Assembly: GCA_029215795.1 (NCBI GenBank)
Contig: JARDYH010000001.1
Span: 191,215,654-191,279,653, forward strand
Origin: Anniella stebbinsi
Taxonomy: Eukaryota > Chordata > Lepidosauria > Squamata > Anniellidae
Direction of reading: 5' to 3'
Length of the DNA stretch: 64,000 nt
Shown here piece by piece: positions 22,740 to 32,854 of the stretch. A program made the translations under genes and the position numbers. Position 1 is the stretch's first letter, and each line of letters begins with the position of its first letter. The notes under the pieces are model-generated. The model was not told the DNA's origin. It saw only the letters and a list, made by a program, of their open reading frames with translations, and did not search any database.

Positions 22740-22960
22740 AATAATATAATAATAATATATTTATTTCTTACCCACCTCTCCCTCCGGATCGAGGCGGGGA
22801 ACAACATCAATACAAACAATATAAAATACGTAAAACTGATTTAAAACATATAAAATTAATACTTTATTAAAATCAACCAAGTCTTAAAATTCAACTGGGT
22901 AGGCCTGCTGGAAGAGATCAGTCTTTATAGCTCTCTTGACAACAACTTTTATATTTTGTA
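22740..22960 (-). mobile_element. L2-like LINE 3' end
   Basis: Starts with ATAATAATATAATAATAATATATTTATT, then 'cttacccacctctccctccggatcgaggcgggg', then an A-rich 3' untranslated segment ending near 'gtaggcctgctggaagagatcagtctttatagctctctt'. The last part matches the L2 C-terminal coding end seen at 46100-46145. It is truncated just inside the coding end. Confidence 0.65.
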
Positions 22961-24029
22961 CAAAAGCTTGATGCAAAATGTTTAAAGTAAGCAAGCTAAT
23001 AAACAAGTCAGCAGTTGGAACATCTGAGGAGCCAAGACGGTGGGATACAGCATCAGCGGCAACCCCAGTGAGGACCGCAATGGCCTAGGGATTCAGATGC
23101 AGAGGAATAGCAGGAACATTTGGTGTCTGGGGAAAACAGTTATACACCTTTGCCCCTCCATGCCTATTTTGTGGTATTTAAAATGTAAAAGGCTGGCTTC
23201 AGTACTGGCTATCTGACAGCAGAACAGAAACAGCTGGGAGAATGGATTTCCACTCTCCCTTGCAGTCCCGTGTGCCCCCCTTCTCTGGAGGGTTGGTGGG
23301 CTTCTGGAGTGGATTTGGAGAGCATGGGGTGTTATGGGGGAGGGGAAAGAGAGCAAGGGGACATCTCGTCACAAGAGTAGATATCCATTCACGTGACTTT
23401 GTATTTAACGCATTGTAAAGCAGCTTAGAACTTCAGTAAGTAGGCAGGATATAAATATTCTACATTAACAAACAAACAAAATGCACAGCCTTTAGGAATC
23501 CCTTTACCTAAAGGAAAATTATTTTTCCTTGGAACTGGCACTGATATAATAGGACAGGGAAACAACATATTTTAGTGTTGTAAGCTGCCTTGCAAGGGCT
23601 CCTGCCCTGAAAGGCGGCCAACAAATGTTTTAAATAAATAAATATTTGGCAAAATGCCGCATGCTCTCAACAGTCACATCTTCTCTGTGATTAACCTGCT
23701 TTGCCCAAGTGATAACACTGGTGAATGTTACCACTTGAATTGCTGTTGCTGCCTGGAACACTATACAAACATATCTTAATCTGAAGCCAAAGGTTAGAGT
23801 GGCTAAGTTCAGAGTGAAATTCAGCATGTCAACAACTCAGATCCAGAAGACCTTCTATGATTGTGATGTCCACTTCCGTTCTAGCAGTGGCTCCCTACTG
23901 GGAAACTCTTGAATAGAAAATCAAAATTACAACTAGACTGCAACTGTATGACAGAATATTGAGAGTATATATGCTGGTGCAAATCTTTCCTATGTTTGCT
24001 TTATTTTTTTTCAGCTGACCATGCTCCTG
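22961..24029. other. VWC2L intron with two LINE-tail remnants
   Basis: 23405-23485 ('gtaaagcagcttagaacttcagtaagtaggcaggatataaatattc', then ACAAACAAACAAA) and 23575-23645 ('gtaagctgccttgcaagggctcctg...aggcggccaacaaatg', then AAATAAATAAATA) look like LINE 3' ends on the plus strand. The remainder is unassigned. Confidence 0.4.
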
Positions 24030-24528
24030 TGGCTGGGTTCGGATGACACGATAAGCAACATGGGTGGGTGGGTTAACGAATCAGCTGTCCATTGCATTGC
24101 TTATTGTGTCGCATAGAGTGGGACAAACAACTCACGGTGCACTATTTTTTTTAAAAAAAAGCAACGGAGAAAAACAACTGTCTGCTCTGTTGCTTATCCA
24201 GAGAGCTGTTGATTAAACTGTAGTGCGGCGGGCTCTGTTGCATGTGCTGTGTGCTATTTCCATTGGCCATAGAGTTCTCTGGCAGGAGCAGCCGAAAGCG
24301 CCCCAACCGCTTCTGTACAGCAGCAGAACTTGCAATGCATGATGGCATAGGGCTTGGAGGACTGAGGGAGGAGCACCAGCCACCTGGAAGGACGACGAGA
24401 GTTTCAGTTGTGCAACGGGGGGCAGGACAACATGTCGTGTGGGGAGTACCAGCGAAATAATGCACGTGAGCAAGGTGAGTTGTTGATTTCCCCCCTCCGT
24501 TGCCTAAAGTGTCATCTGAACTCAGCCT
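24030..24528 (+). mobile_element. Family B DNA element, diverged copy
   Basis: Left end 'tggctgggttcggatgacacgataagcaac' and right end 'ttgcctaaagtgtcatctgaactcagcc' match the family B ends with substitutions. The interior keeps 'ggccatagagttctctgg', 'gcagaactt' and 'aacggagaaaaacaac', but the order and spacing differ from the other two copies. It is either an older copy or a related subfamily. Confidence 0.6.
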
Positions 24529-25360
24529 GTATCTTTACGGGCAGCCCAATATGCAGGTTTTAAGCAGATGAAGTTTTCCTTGACATGGGGATAAAGTGAT
24601 TGCGAAAGTTTCACCTATTTCATTCCTGTACGTTAAGCTGTCAGTCAGAAGAGTTGACAACCCTATCTGGAATGAATGTGTGTGCGTGTGTGTATTGCAC
24701 TTAGGCAGTAAATGGAATTCTACTTGCCATATTTTGAGCTTGGTGATGTGTTGCAGCATTTGGGACTTTATTTTTAAAGACTCAAATGAGGAAGATAGGA
24801 GGATCATGGAAGGCTCTTGTCTTAACCCAATGGTTAAAGGTACAGGTTCATCTCATGTGAAGGTGAAAATAGTTGCACCTGCTGTCCTCTTTTACATCTG
24901 GTTATAGTGAACCAATTCTGGAGGTATTTGTTCTCACGACTTTTCAATGTCCCCCATCCCTTAACATGAAGAGTCCTCCTGCTGAATTTCTCTTTCATGT
25001 CAGATTTCCACAAGGTCTCAGGTTTGACCTCACATTTCAGGTTTCAGCCTCCTCAGGATATTCATGAGGATGAGTAAAATCTCAGGGGGAGGAACCAAAC
25101 TCAAGCAGGGGAAAGAATATTTTCTCCTTGGTTCAGTGAGGGCTTGTCCCCCTCCTGTGTCCACCATGCTCCACACCTGACCATCAGGCAGTCCTTTCCC
25201 ATAAGGAGCCAGCTGCCACTAAGCTCCACTCTGCACCTCCTCTGCATCTCAGGATCTTTGCTTTAGGAGACCTGGCAACTGTATTTACTTTGCACATGGT
25301 GTTCTGCTTCACAGGATACAGTTGGGAACTCTGTTGTGTGAATCAGGCCTCAGACACAAT
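24529..25360. other. VWC2L intron, nothing recognised
   Basis: Unassigned sequence with a short GT-rich run near 24676-24694. Confidence 0.5.
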
Positions 25361-25428
25361 ATTTATTTATTTATTTATTTATTACATTTGTATACCGCCC
25401 CATAGCCGAAGCTACTATAGGAATAGTA
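25361..25428 (-). mobile_element. L2-like LINE 3' end
   Basis: ATTTATTTATTTATTTATTT then 'acatttgtataccgccccatagccgaagct', the reverse complement of the L2-like terminus at 42521-42597. Truncated immediately inside. Confidence 0.65.
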
Positions 25429-25856
25429 ACTGCCCCAATTCATTTCTGAGCAACAGATCCCTCCCTACCATTAGTCAAAGTGAGGCAGTCATCTCAGATG
25501 TCAGCAAGAAGTTGGAGAAGAGAGCTGTACACCATATGGGATGCCTTGTGCCCCCTACACTTAGCATGATGCCTACAGGTGTGGTGGGAGTTGCTTGAAG
25601 TGATGAAGGAAGAGTCAACTGTCAGTCTAGTCAGCTTTGGTACATGAAATGGGACGGGGCGCCATCTTGCTCTTTGCCTAAGGCAGCAGAATGCTTTGGG
25701 ATGGTCCTGCTGAGCAAAGTAACTGTAGCTTCCTTTTGTTTGCTTGTTGGATTTATATTCTGCATTTCTATATGGATGGCTGCTCTCTCCGTTTGAAGAG
25801 GATTGACCTTCTGACTAAAGTTGCCAGATTTCCTGAGGCGTAAAACCTGAGACTCA

Positions 25857-25997
25857 GAGCCTATCTACACCAAGCAGGATACAACACTTTGAAAATGTCT
25901 TGAAAACTGTCTATGGAGCGTGTCCTGGGCCCCAACAGTTGTCACTACTGTTATAAACCATTTTAAACCGTTTTAAAGCAATAGTGTAGATAGGCAT
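25857..25997 (+). mobile_element. Family C single copy
   Basis: About 141 bp with inverted ends GCCTATCTACAC and GTGTAGATAGGC. The body 'gcaggatacaacactttgaaaatg...gtcctgggccccaacagttgtcactactgttataaacc' matches the paired copies at 18224 and 50179. It represents the monomeric form. The flanks give no clear target duplication. Confidence 0.7.
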
Positions 25998-26811
25998 ACA
26001 GTAGGGGGAGTCTGTTTTCATGGGGGGGCCCTGAATCACTTCATTTTTTATCTTTTTATTTTTTTAAAGGACAGCTTTTCAGCAAGCCTCTCCTCCTAAT
26101 AGATCCCCAGTGCTGTGCAGGTTAGCCTGTTCCTGCAGGAGGAAGCGTCAGACCCTTCCACGTTCAGTATGAAGGGCTAAAGGGAGGTTTTAAGTGCTTT
26201 CAGCTGAATGGGCTTAGAGGCCTCCCGGTAATGAGCTTAGAATCCATTGTGCTGAATGCATAAAGGTCAGAAGTGGAGCCAATGCATGGGGAAGTTGGGG
26301 GTGGGGGTGGGGTTTGCATGTCTGCCCCCTTCCCAGATTAAGCTGCCATGGGTTCCACAGAATGCCTGAATGGGGCTTCCGTTGCCAGGATAGTTTACAA
26401 GCAACAACACAATTTAGTCTTCGCCATCTTCCTCCTTCTCAATGTGCTTTCAAAAACCACCCGGATAATTTCCACTGGAGCTTATTGCCTGAACTCTCCT
26501 TGTTTTTGAGAGAGTGTTTTAATTTATATCAGGTGATTGATTCCTTCTTCGTCTCTCACCAAGTCTGCCAAAGTTGTCCTGACACATAAGATTCTGCTTG
26601 ACACACGGGCTGACTGCAGCCAGGCAGGAGCAGCTGACAAAGCAGATTCTTGTTTGCTGAGGTGACTATGGATTGATCATCCCTAGAGACTCCGCACAGT
26701 GTGCTTCAATAAACTAATGAAGGTGTTAACCTGGTATTTGCTGGATGAGAGAGTTCGACAGATATGGAAGGACTCTTCAGGCAGCAGTAATGCATCCAAT
26801 ATGTCTCACTG
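25998..26811. other. VWC2L intron, nothing recognised
   Basis: Unassigned sequence. The frame at 26314-26589 has no recognisable domain or splice context. Confidence 0.5.
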
Positions 26812-27225
26812 GGTACCTCTAGACAGACAGTTTCTGTCGACATGGCTTCGGACTGGTGGTAGTTGCGTCACATGACGCAGCTGCCAATGCGAAGACATCT
26901 AGGAGCAAAGTCCCTTTGCCATGAACTAAAAAAGATCGCCATTTAATGCAACTTTTTAGTCTGTGGCAGTCCTCCCCCCCTCCGTTTAAAGTTTAAAAAG
27001 TTTTTTTAAAAAAGTGACGTGCCTCTGCTGTCCTCCACCCCCCCCCCCCATTTTGTAATTTTTTTTTAAAAAAACCTTACTTGGGAGTAGGGGAGCCGAG
27101 GCTCCCAGGACCCCCTCCAGCAGCCGCTACGCCGCTGAATGCTCGGCGGCACGGGCGGCAACTAAGGAAAAAGCGCCATCGCGCTCCTTACGTCAGGACA
27201 GGCGTAAGGGGCATAAATACGCTGC
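26812..27225 (+). mobile_element. Family E GC-rich element, copy 2
   Basis: Begins GGGTACCTCTAGACAGACAG and contains 'gttgcgtcacatgacgcagctgccaatgcg', 'gaagacatctaggagcaaag', 'aactaaaaaagatcgccatt', 'ttgggagtaggggagccgagg' and 'ccttacgtcaggac', in the same order as at 12872-13272. The unstable middle is a poly-C/poly-A stretch. Non-coding. Confidence 0.62.
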
Positions 27226-27339
27226 GTGACACTGGGGAGGCGCCTGGGCGCAGCACTGCCAGCGTCACGAAGAGGGAGCCACTGTTATGTCACCAGATCT
27301 CTTGTTGCTGCTGTATTGCTCCTCTCCCTCCCCTGCCCC

Positions 27340-27372
27340 ACCTCTCTCTCTCTCTCTCTCTTCTCTTCTCTT
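27340..27372. repeat. (TC)n simple repeat
   Basis: CTCTCTCTCTCTCTCTCTCT followed by TCTCTTCTCTTC. It causes the serine/leucine-rich chance frames in this area. Confidence 0.85.
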
Positions 27373-27680
27373 CTGTTTCCAGTCTTTTATTCTTTCTGTC
27401 ACACAGCACTGCCTGGCTGGAAGCCAGTTCCAGCTCTTCCTGTTCTCTCTTTTTTGTGCTTTGGGGTAGTTAGGAAGGTGGATGGATGGGAATTTGGGTT
27501 TTCCTCCACATTAATGGTTCTATTAATGGTTCCATGTCCTGAACAAAATCAGTAGAACATGTAATAATAATGGTGGAATAGAAAGCACTGACTGCTATTA
27601 TGGGATAGATATGAGAACGTTGGAAAAAATCATTTTTATAAGTCAAGGACATTTTAATTAGGTAGCACAAGTGCCCAGTA

Positions 27681-27922
27681 TATTTTATTTTATTTATTTA
27701 TTTTTGCATTTATATCCCACCTTTTCCCCTCCAAGGAACCCAAGGTGGCATACATAATCCTCCTCCTCCTCTCCATTTTATCCTCACGACAACAACCCTG
27801 TGAGGTAGGTTGGGCTGAGAGTCTGTGACTGGCCCAAAGTCACTCAGTGGGTTTCCATGGCTGAGTGGGGACTGGAACCCAGATCTCCCGACTCCCAGTC
27901 CAACACTTTAGCCACTACATCA
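27681..27922 (-). mobile_element. tRNA-derived SINE
   Basis: On the minus strand it starts with 'gtagtggctaaagtgttggactggg' (A-box-like), then 'gggagatctgggttccagtcc' (B-box-like), 'gcccagtcacagactctcagcccaac' and 'aaccttgagga'-type sequence, ending '...ggtgggatataaatgcaaaaataaataaa'. This layout of tRNA-like head, conserved body and LINE-like tail is that of a squamate SINE resembling the Sauria/Squam type; I cannot fix the family without a database. A second copy at 41886-42690 is split by a LINE. Confidence 0.75.
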
Positions 27923-29126
27923 ACATCAGAAACCCTTTTTGTTCTGGAAAACATACTAGGTGATATGGTGGGTTTTATGTCCTCCACCTTAGTTTTGATG
28001 TACGTAAAACTTTTAATTATTATTTTGCCCTCAGTCTTTGTTAAGTTACATGTTTGCTATTTGCTTCTGCAAAGGGTGGTGAAATGGGAAGAAAAGGCAC
28101 GAACCATGATTAGCAAGTTTTGAGTTTGTCCAGAAACATTTCTAAGTGTGGCGCTAGCTGCTGGTTAACTACACATTTTATAAAACGTATTAACCACTTT
28201 TTTGAAAAATCACTGCACAATATTATAAAAATATTGCACCACCACCACCACCCCAAAAAAGAAACCCACCAGTAAAGGAATAGAAAATCCAGCCACGGGC
28301 CTGGTTCACGTTGCACAGGAAGCCTGAAGACAGGCCTTTGCCAAGGCAGAAGCTGTCTGCTGGCTGTAACAGGTGTTTCAGTTAGCTGGAACCTCCTTGT
28401 TCTGTCCAAGCTGTTGCTCATCAGCACAAGCCTTCTTCTTGGAGCACAAGAGAGGAATGAGGGAGTCACAGCATGCAGGGACTTTTCCTGTTCTGCCTGG
28501 GTGCTGCCAGAAGAATCTATGTGCTGCCAGAGGTGAGTGGGTTATGCAGAGATGGAACAGGGAGTTGAGTGGTTCCCCTTTCAGAACCAATAGCTGCAAC
28601 AAGGACCCAAAACTCTGACTATCTAGAAGCTCTTTATAGGCCTGCTGTGTAAACCAGGCCAAATGTAAGCACATTAATGCTTTATTCATGTAGGTAGGAG
28701 AAGTAAGCTCATCCTTAAATGAATGAGTATTGTGAGTGCTTAACTTTGGTTGAATCGTGCTCCGTATTCCTAATGGTTTTACACTTGATGGTGAATGTTT
28801 GGGGGGGGGGGGTCACTATTAGCTAACTTCAGAATTGAAAAGGCATGCATGATATGGCTGCTAATGCCTGTTTTAATGTGACTTACACTGTAATTAAAGC
28901 AGTTGGAACATTAGGACAACATTCTCTGCTAGCCCTCTCTAATTACAGCTAACAGCAACAATTCAGTCTGAAGAGAATTAATAAATCTTATTTCCAGGAA
29001 AAAAGGCAGTGGGCAAATTGTCAATACAAAGCGACCCCTACCTTTTCTTTTTAAATGACAAGCTTCTACACCTACCCTTCCACCCACCATATCTTTTTTT
29101 CAAGGGCACGTGGCAAATACCGTATC
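27923..29126. other. VWC2L intron, nothing recognised
   Basis: Unassigned sequence with a poly-G run near 28801-28811. The frames at 28110-28689 have no recognisable domain. Confidence 0.5.
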
Positions 29127-29690
29127 TGTCACGCAATACGCGTGTCGTGTGCATGCCCGTTCCCTCTGGCATTCATACGTGCTGGCAATCTGAAACGAGT
29201 CACTCACGTCAGCGAGACTTCTTTTTATTGAGGAAATCTCACGGTAACACACTTAATGGTTACATTTCTCTAAAACTACACTTAAAGCTGAATGATGGTC
29301 AGAGAGCTTTAGGCTCCATTCCTGATCCGATCTTTCAGGCAATCACACGGGGGATTCTTGAAAGGCTTAGCAAACTATCTCAAGGGAGGTTTTCTAAACG
29401 TTGCATACACTGGTAATTCGGGGGACATGGCCTACGCCCCCAAGATCATGGGAAGGATAACATCTCAGGCACAGGAGCCTCATGCTTTCTGCTTAGCACT
29501 GGGAACTCCCTGCCACCTGAGTCCGGCAGAGAGACAGATCATGCACCAGCCAACCGCAGCCTGCTGAACACTGAGCTGACCAGGTGAGCATGATCACAGG
29601 GAAGGTACAACCTCAAGCACAGGAGTCTCGTGCTACTGCAAGCACTGCCAAACTCCCTGCCGCCTGAGTCTGGCCACAAACACCCAATCC
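29127..29690 (-). mobile_element. LTR-like sequence with internal tandem duplication
   Basis: Read on the minus strand, a polyadenylation signal AATAAA lies in 'cctcaataaaaagaagtctcgctgacgtgagtgac' (about 29205-29240), and the unit would end in CA at 29127 ('gcgtattgcgtgaca'). Further upstream a ~145-bp segment occurs twice (around 29455-29530 and 29600-29675: 'aggcacaggagcctcatgc' and 'aagcacaggagtctcgtgc', each followed by 'aactccctgcc(a/g)cctgagtc(c/t)gg'). U3-like repeats before a poly-A signal and a CA end suggest a solo LTR. The other end and a target duplication were not established. Confidence 0.4.
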
Positions 29691-29894
29691 ACAGCAAATG
29701 CAAGTTCAAGTCTATGAAAAGCTTTACAGTACTTTTCAAGGCACAGCCCTTAGAGATCCAAAGTCCAAATAGCAAGGGTGTCCATGTACAGAGGGCTTTC
29801 AAAGTCCCAAGATGGAGATGGATCCAACAGGAGGGATCTCAGGCCTTGCGTCGAAAGATGATCTCTAGCAAGATGGTGCTTGGAGGACATTGCT

Positions 29895-31082
29895 TGAGCC
29901 TATGGATTCTCCAGTATGGGGTTCCAAAGGTTTTGCCCCTTATGTTATTTAACATCTACATGAAACCATTGAGTGCAGTCATCCAGAGTTTTGGGGTGAC
30001 TTTACATTAAGAGGAAGTTGCATTGCTTCCCTGGGGCATTTGTGCTTCCTGCTTTTTGGCATGATCGTTATGAGCTGCATTACATGGACAGAGAGGGGTG
30101 GCCACATGGTTTGAGTTGAATACTTCCTCTGTAAGTGCTGTTTACTTCCATTGAGACAGCATCATCTAGTAGCGGAAGATCCCACTTTTTCTGGATATTA
30201 CCACTTCAAAATTGGTTCTTTTCATAACAGAATTTCCAACGGATGCAGCAGGAGATGACCTGGTCATTCACAACATTGTTTAAAGACCTGCAAACTTTTG
30301 TGAGTGGCCAATCACAAGTGTGCAATAAATTGCTCATTCAGAGGAGGCCTTGGAGTGCCTTGTCATCAATATCCTGATGACACACAGCTCTGTTTCTCCT
30401 TTTCATCTTTATCAGGTGAAGTTGTGGATGTGGCAGATTGGTGCCTGGCTGTGACAATGGGCAGGATGAGGATGAATAAACCGAAACTCAGTCCAATCCA
30501 CATGTTCTAATCAGAATCTGAAGGAGATTTGTAGTTTGGGGATTCTATGGAGCTATTTTTGTCACTAGAGGCTCATGTGGCCTCAGTGGCACAAAGTGCT
30601 TTCTACCAACTTTGGCTGGTGGTCCGGCTATGCCCTATCTGGACAGGAATAACCTGGTTTCAGTAGCCTATGCTCTGGTAACCTCCAGGTTAGACTACTG
30701 CAATGCACTCTGAGGGGCTGCCTTTGAAGATGGGTTTGGAAACTGCAGCTAGTGCAAAATGTGGCAGCCAGATAATGGGGACCAGATATACAAACACATA
30801 ACACTAATTCTAGCCCCCTTGCACTGGCTGCCTATATATTTCTGTGCTCAATTAAAGGTGCTGGTTTTAACCTATAAAGCTTTGCAGGGCTCAGGACTGC
30901 AATAACTTATGTAGGGCCTCTCCTGGTTTGAATCTACCTGCATGCTGGGATCAGCATATGAGGACCTCCTCAGAGGGCCTTCTCCAAGGGAGGTTCAAAG
31001 GATGGAAGCAAGGGAGAAGGCCTCCCCAACTGCAGAACACTCTCCCCAGTTGCTGTCATTCCAAGCTCTCCTGCTGCAATAT
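29895..31082 (+). pseudogene. L2-like LINE ORF2 fragment, decayed and interrupted
   Basis: 29922-30007 encodes 'GVPKVLPLMLFNIYMKPLSA', the reverse transcriptase block that precedes the active-site motif. The domain resumes at about 30336 with 'YPDDTQLCFSFSSLSGE', where the catalytic YADD is changed to YPDD. C-terminal L2 segments follow in several frames up to 31082. A ~330-bp unrelated segment (about 30008-30335) separates the two parts. Frameshifts and stops make it non-functional. L2 is a CR1-superfamily non-LTR retrotransposon. Confidence 0.75.
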
Positions 31083-31946
31083 GAGACAGTAAAGAGGCCT
31101 GCCAATTAATCCACAAAACTTTATTCAGCAAATAAACATCTCTTCACACCTGAAGGGGGTGTAAACACTAGCAGCTTTTCTCTAGGCTAAAAATTGACTG
31201 AATAAACTAAGCAATTGCCATTTCAACCAAAGGGAAAGTTTTTTCCCAAGCCACTTTTGCTTCAGGGAGGATTCTTCTGAAGAAGTCTTTGAAAAGAAAC
31301 TAGCTGAGCTGATCGCTTCTCCCCTTCTTTCATCTCTGCCCACTTGAGCCTGTGGTGAACTCTGGGATGGTCAACTCAGTTAGGCTGACCATCTGAAAAG
31401 GAGGACAGGGCTCCTGTAACTTTAACAGTTGTAGAGAAAAGGGAATTTCAGCCAGTGTCATTTGTATGCAATTAGTTCCTGATGAAATTCCCTCTTCATC
31501 ACAACTGTTAAAGTTGCAGGGGCCCTGCCTTCTTTTGTATATGGTCACTCTAGTATAGTGCCTACAACTTTAACTGATGAAGAGGGAATTTCACCAGGGA
31601 CTAATTGCATATAAATGACGCTGGCTGAAATTCCCTTTTCTCTACAACTGTTAAAGTTACAGGAACCCTGTCCTCCTTTTCAGATGGTCAGCCTATTGAG
31701 TCAACTCTGAAGTCCCTTCCCCCTCTGAGGAAAGCTGAGTTATCACTGAGTTGTTAGCATTCTTCTGATAGTCCAGTGAAGATTCATCCCTGGCTCCTGA
31801 AGAGCCTGAGAGAATCTCCTCCCCTGCTTCATGCATTGGCTGGTAAATTTCTGGTTCAGAATCTGATTCTGATTGATAACCTGAAATCCCTTCCCCCACA
31901 CTAGGGAGAATAGGCCTGATCCTGACACCAGTTAGGCTCACCTGTG
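31083..31946 (-). mobile_element. LTR-like insertion within the L2 fragment
   Basis: Interrupts the L2 coding end: L2 sequence stops near 31082 and resumes near 31950. Read on the minus strand it runs from TGTCAGGATCAGG (31931 downward) to '...ctctttactgtctca' at 31083, with AATAAA at about 31118 ('gctgaataaagttttg') near its 3' end. These are LTR-like features. An 82-codon acidic frame (31941-31693) lies within it with no recognised domain. A family A element (31378-31699) is inserted in it. A flanking duplication was not clear. Confidence 0.45.
31378..31699 (+). mobile_element. Family A hAT-type inverted-dimer element with 8-bp target duplication
   Basis: Core ends TAGGCTGACCATCTGAAAAG and CTTTTCAGATGGTCAGCCTA. 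GTCAACTC occurs immediately outside at 31370-31377 and 31700-31707. Three extra bases lie between the usual TAGG start and the duplication on each side, so the precise termini may differ from other copies. It is nested inside an LTR-like insertion that is itself inside an L2 fragment, making it the youngest of the three. Confidence 0.82.
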
Positions 31947-32225
31947 ACCAACATTGTCATCTTTTCGGCAACAGATCAAGACTCCCCAGGCATTTCAAGG
32001 CACATGATGGGCTTCTCCCCCCACCCCCCAATGTATCAGTTGTTTTGATTATGTTCTGTCCTGTGCTGATGTTTTAGCTGTTTGATCATGTTTAGGTATT
32101 TCTAATGGAAATTGTTTTAAACTATTTTATATTTTCTATGTTTAAATAATGTTGTAAGTCACCTTGGGTCTTTTTAAAGAGAAAGGTGACTAAGAAATTC
32201 AAATAGCAGCAGCAGCATCAACAAA
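31947..32225 (+). mobile_element. L2-like LINE 3' end, continuation of the fragment at 29895
   Basis: One frame reads 'SFRQQIKTPQAFQGT', the usual L2 C-terminal end. It is followed by an AT-rich 3' untranslated region ending 'taatgttgtaagtcaccttgggtc...aaggtgactaagaaattcaaatag' and (CAG/CAA)n. The match of frame and order with the segment before 31083 shows one L2 split by the LTR-like insertion. Confidence 0.65.
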
Positions 32226-32410
32226 TAGTCAAACAATGGGAGCCATTTCCAAAAACCAGGGTTCCTCAGCCTTCAGCATACCTGCACATTCCCATACAAC
32301 TTTCGAGTCTCCATGTTTGTGTCACACTGTATATGGCATAGAAAGTTTTGTTTTTGTTTTGTTTTTAAAGAAGCATGGGTTTCATGCAGTATGGGTGGCA
32401 TGGAGGTCCA

Positions 32411-32675
32411 TGAATCATAGAATCATAGAATAGTAGAGTTGGAAGGGGCCTATAAGGCCACTGAGGAATCCACCTTAAAGCATCCCTGACAGATGGCTGT
32501 CTAGCTGCCTCTTGAATGCCTCTAGTGTGGGGGAGCCCACCACCTCCCTAGGTCATTGGTTCCATTGTCATATTGCTCTAACAGCCAGGAAGTTTTTCCT
32601 GATGTCCAGCTGGAATCTGGCTTCCTGTAACTTGAGCCCATTATTCCATGTCTGGTGGGAGAGGTCTTCCCACCA
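32411..32675 (-). mobile_element. CR1 LINE 3' end
   Basis: Begins with the CR1 terminal microsatellite, read here as 'aatcatagaatcatagaatag', then 'gttggaaggggcctataaggcca', 'tccctgacagatggctgtctagctgcctcttgaatgcctctagtg' and 'aggaagtttttcctgatgtccagctggaatctgg'. This is the classic sauropsid CR1 3' region in reverse complement. Truncated before the coding part. Confidence 0.85.
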
Positions 32676-32709
32676 GTCATACTAATTAGAAACAAAAAAC
32701 AAGATGCCA

Positions 32710-32854
32710 TTTAATAATGTATTCATTTTATATTCTTTTAATCAATTATATGTATTTTATGGTGTTTTATATTTGGTTGTACCCCGCCTTCGATCCAGAG
32801 GGAGATTTGGGTAAGAAATCAATATATTATTATTATTATTATTATTATTATTAA
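32710..32854 (+). mobile_element. L2-like LINE 3' end with (ATT)n tail
   Basis: AT-rich 3' untranslated sequence, then 'ttgtaccccgccttcgatccagagggagatttgggtaagaaatc' and an (ATT)n run at 32824-32853. It is the plus-strand counterpart of the termini at 2681 and 22740. Confidence 0.65.

Noticed and set aside
31693..31941. 82-codon acidic minus-strand frame as a host gene
   Set aside because: It lies entirely inside an LTR-like insertion and has no splice context or recognised domain.
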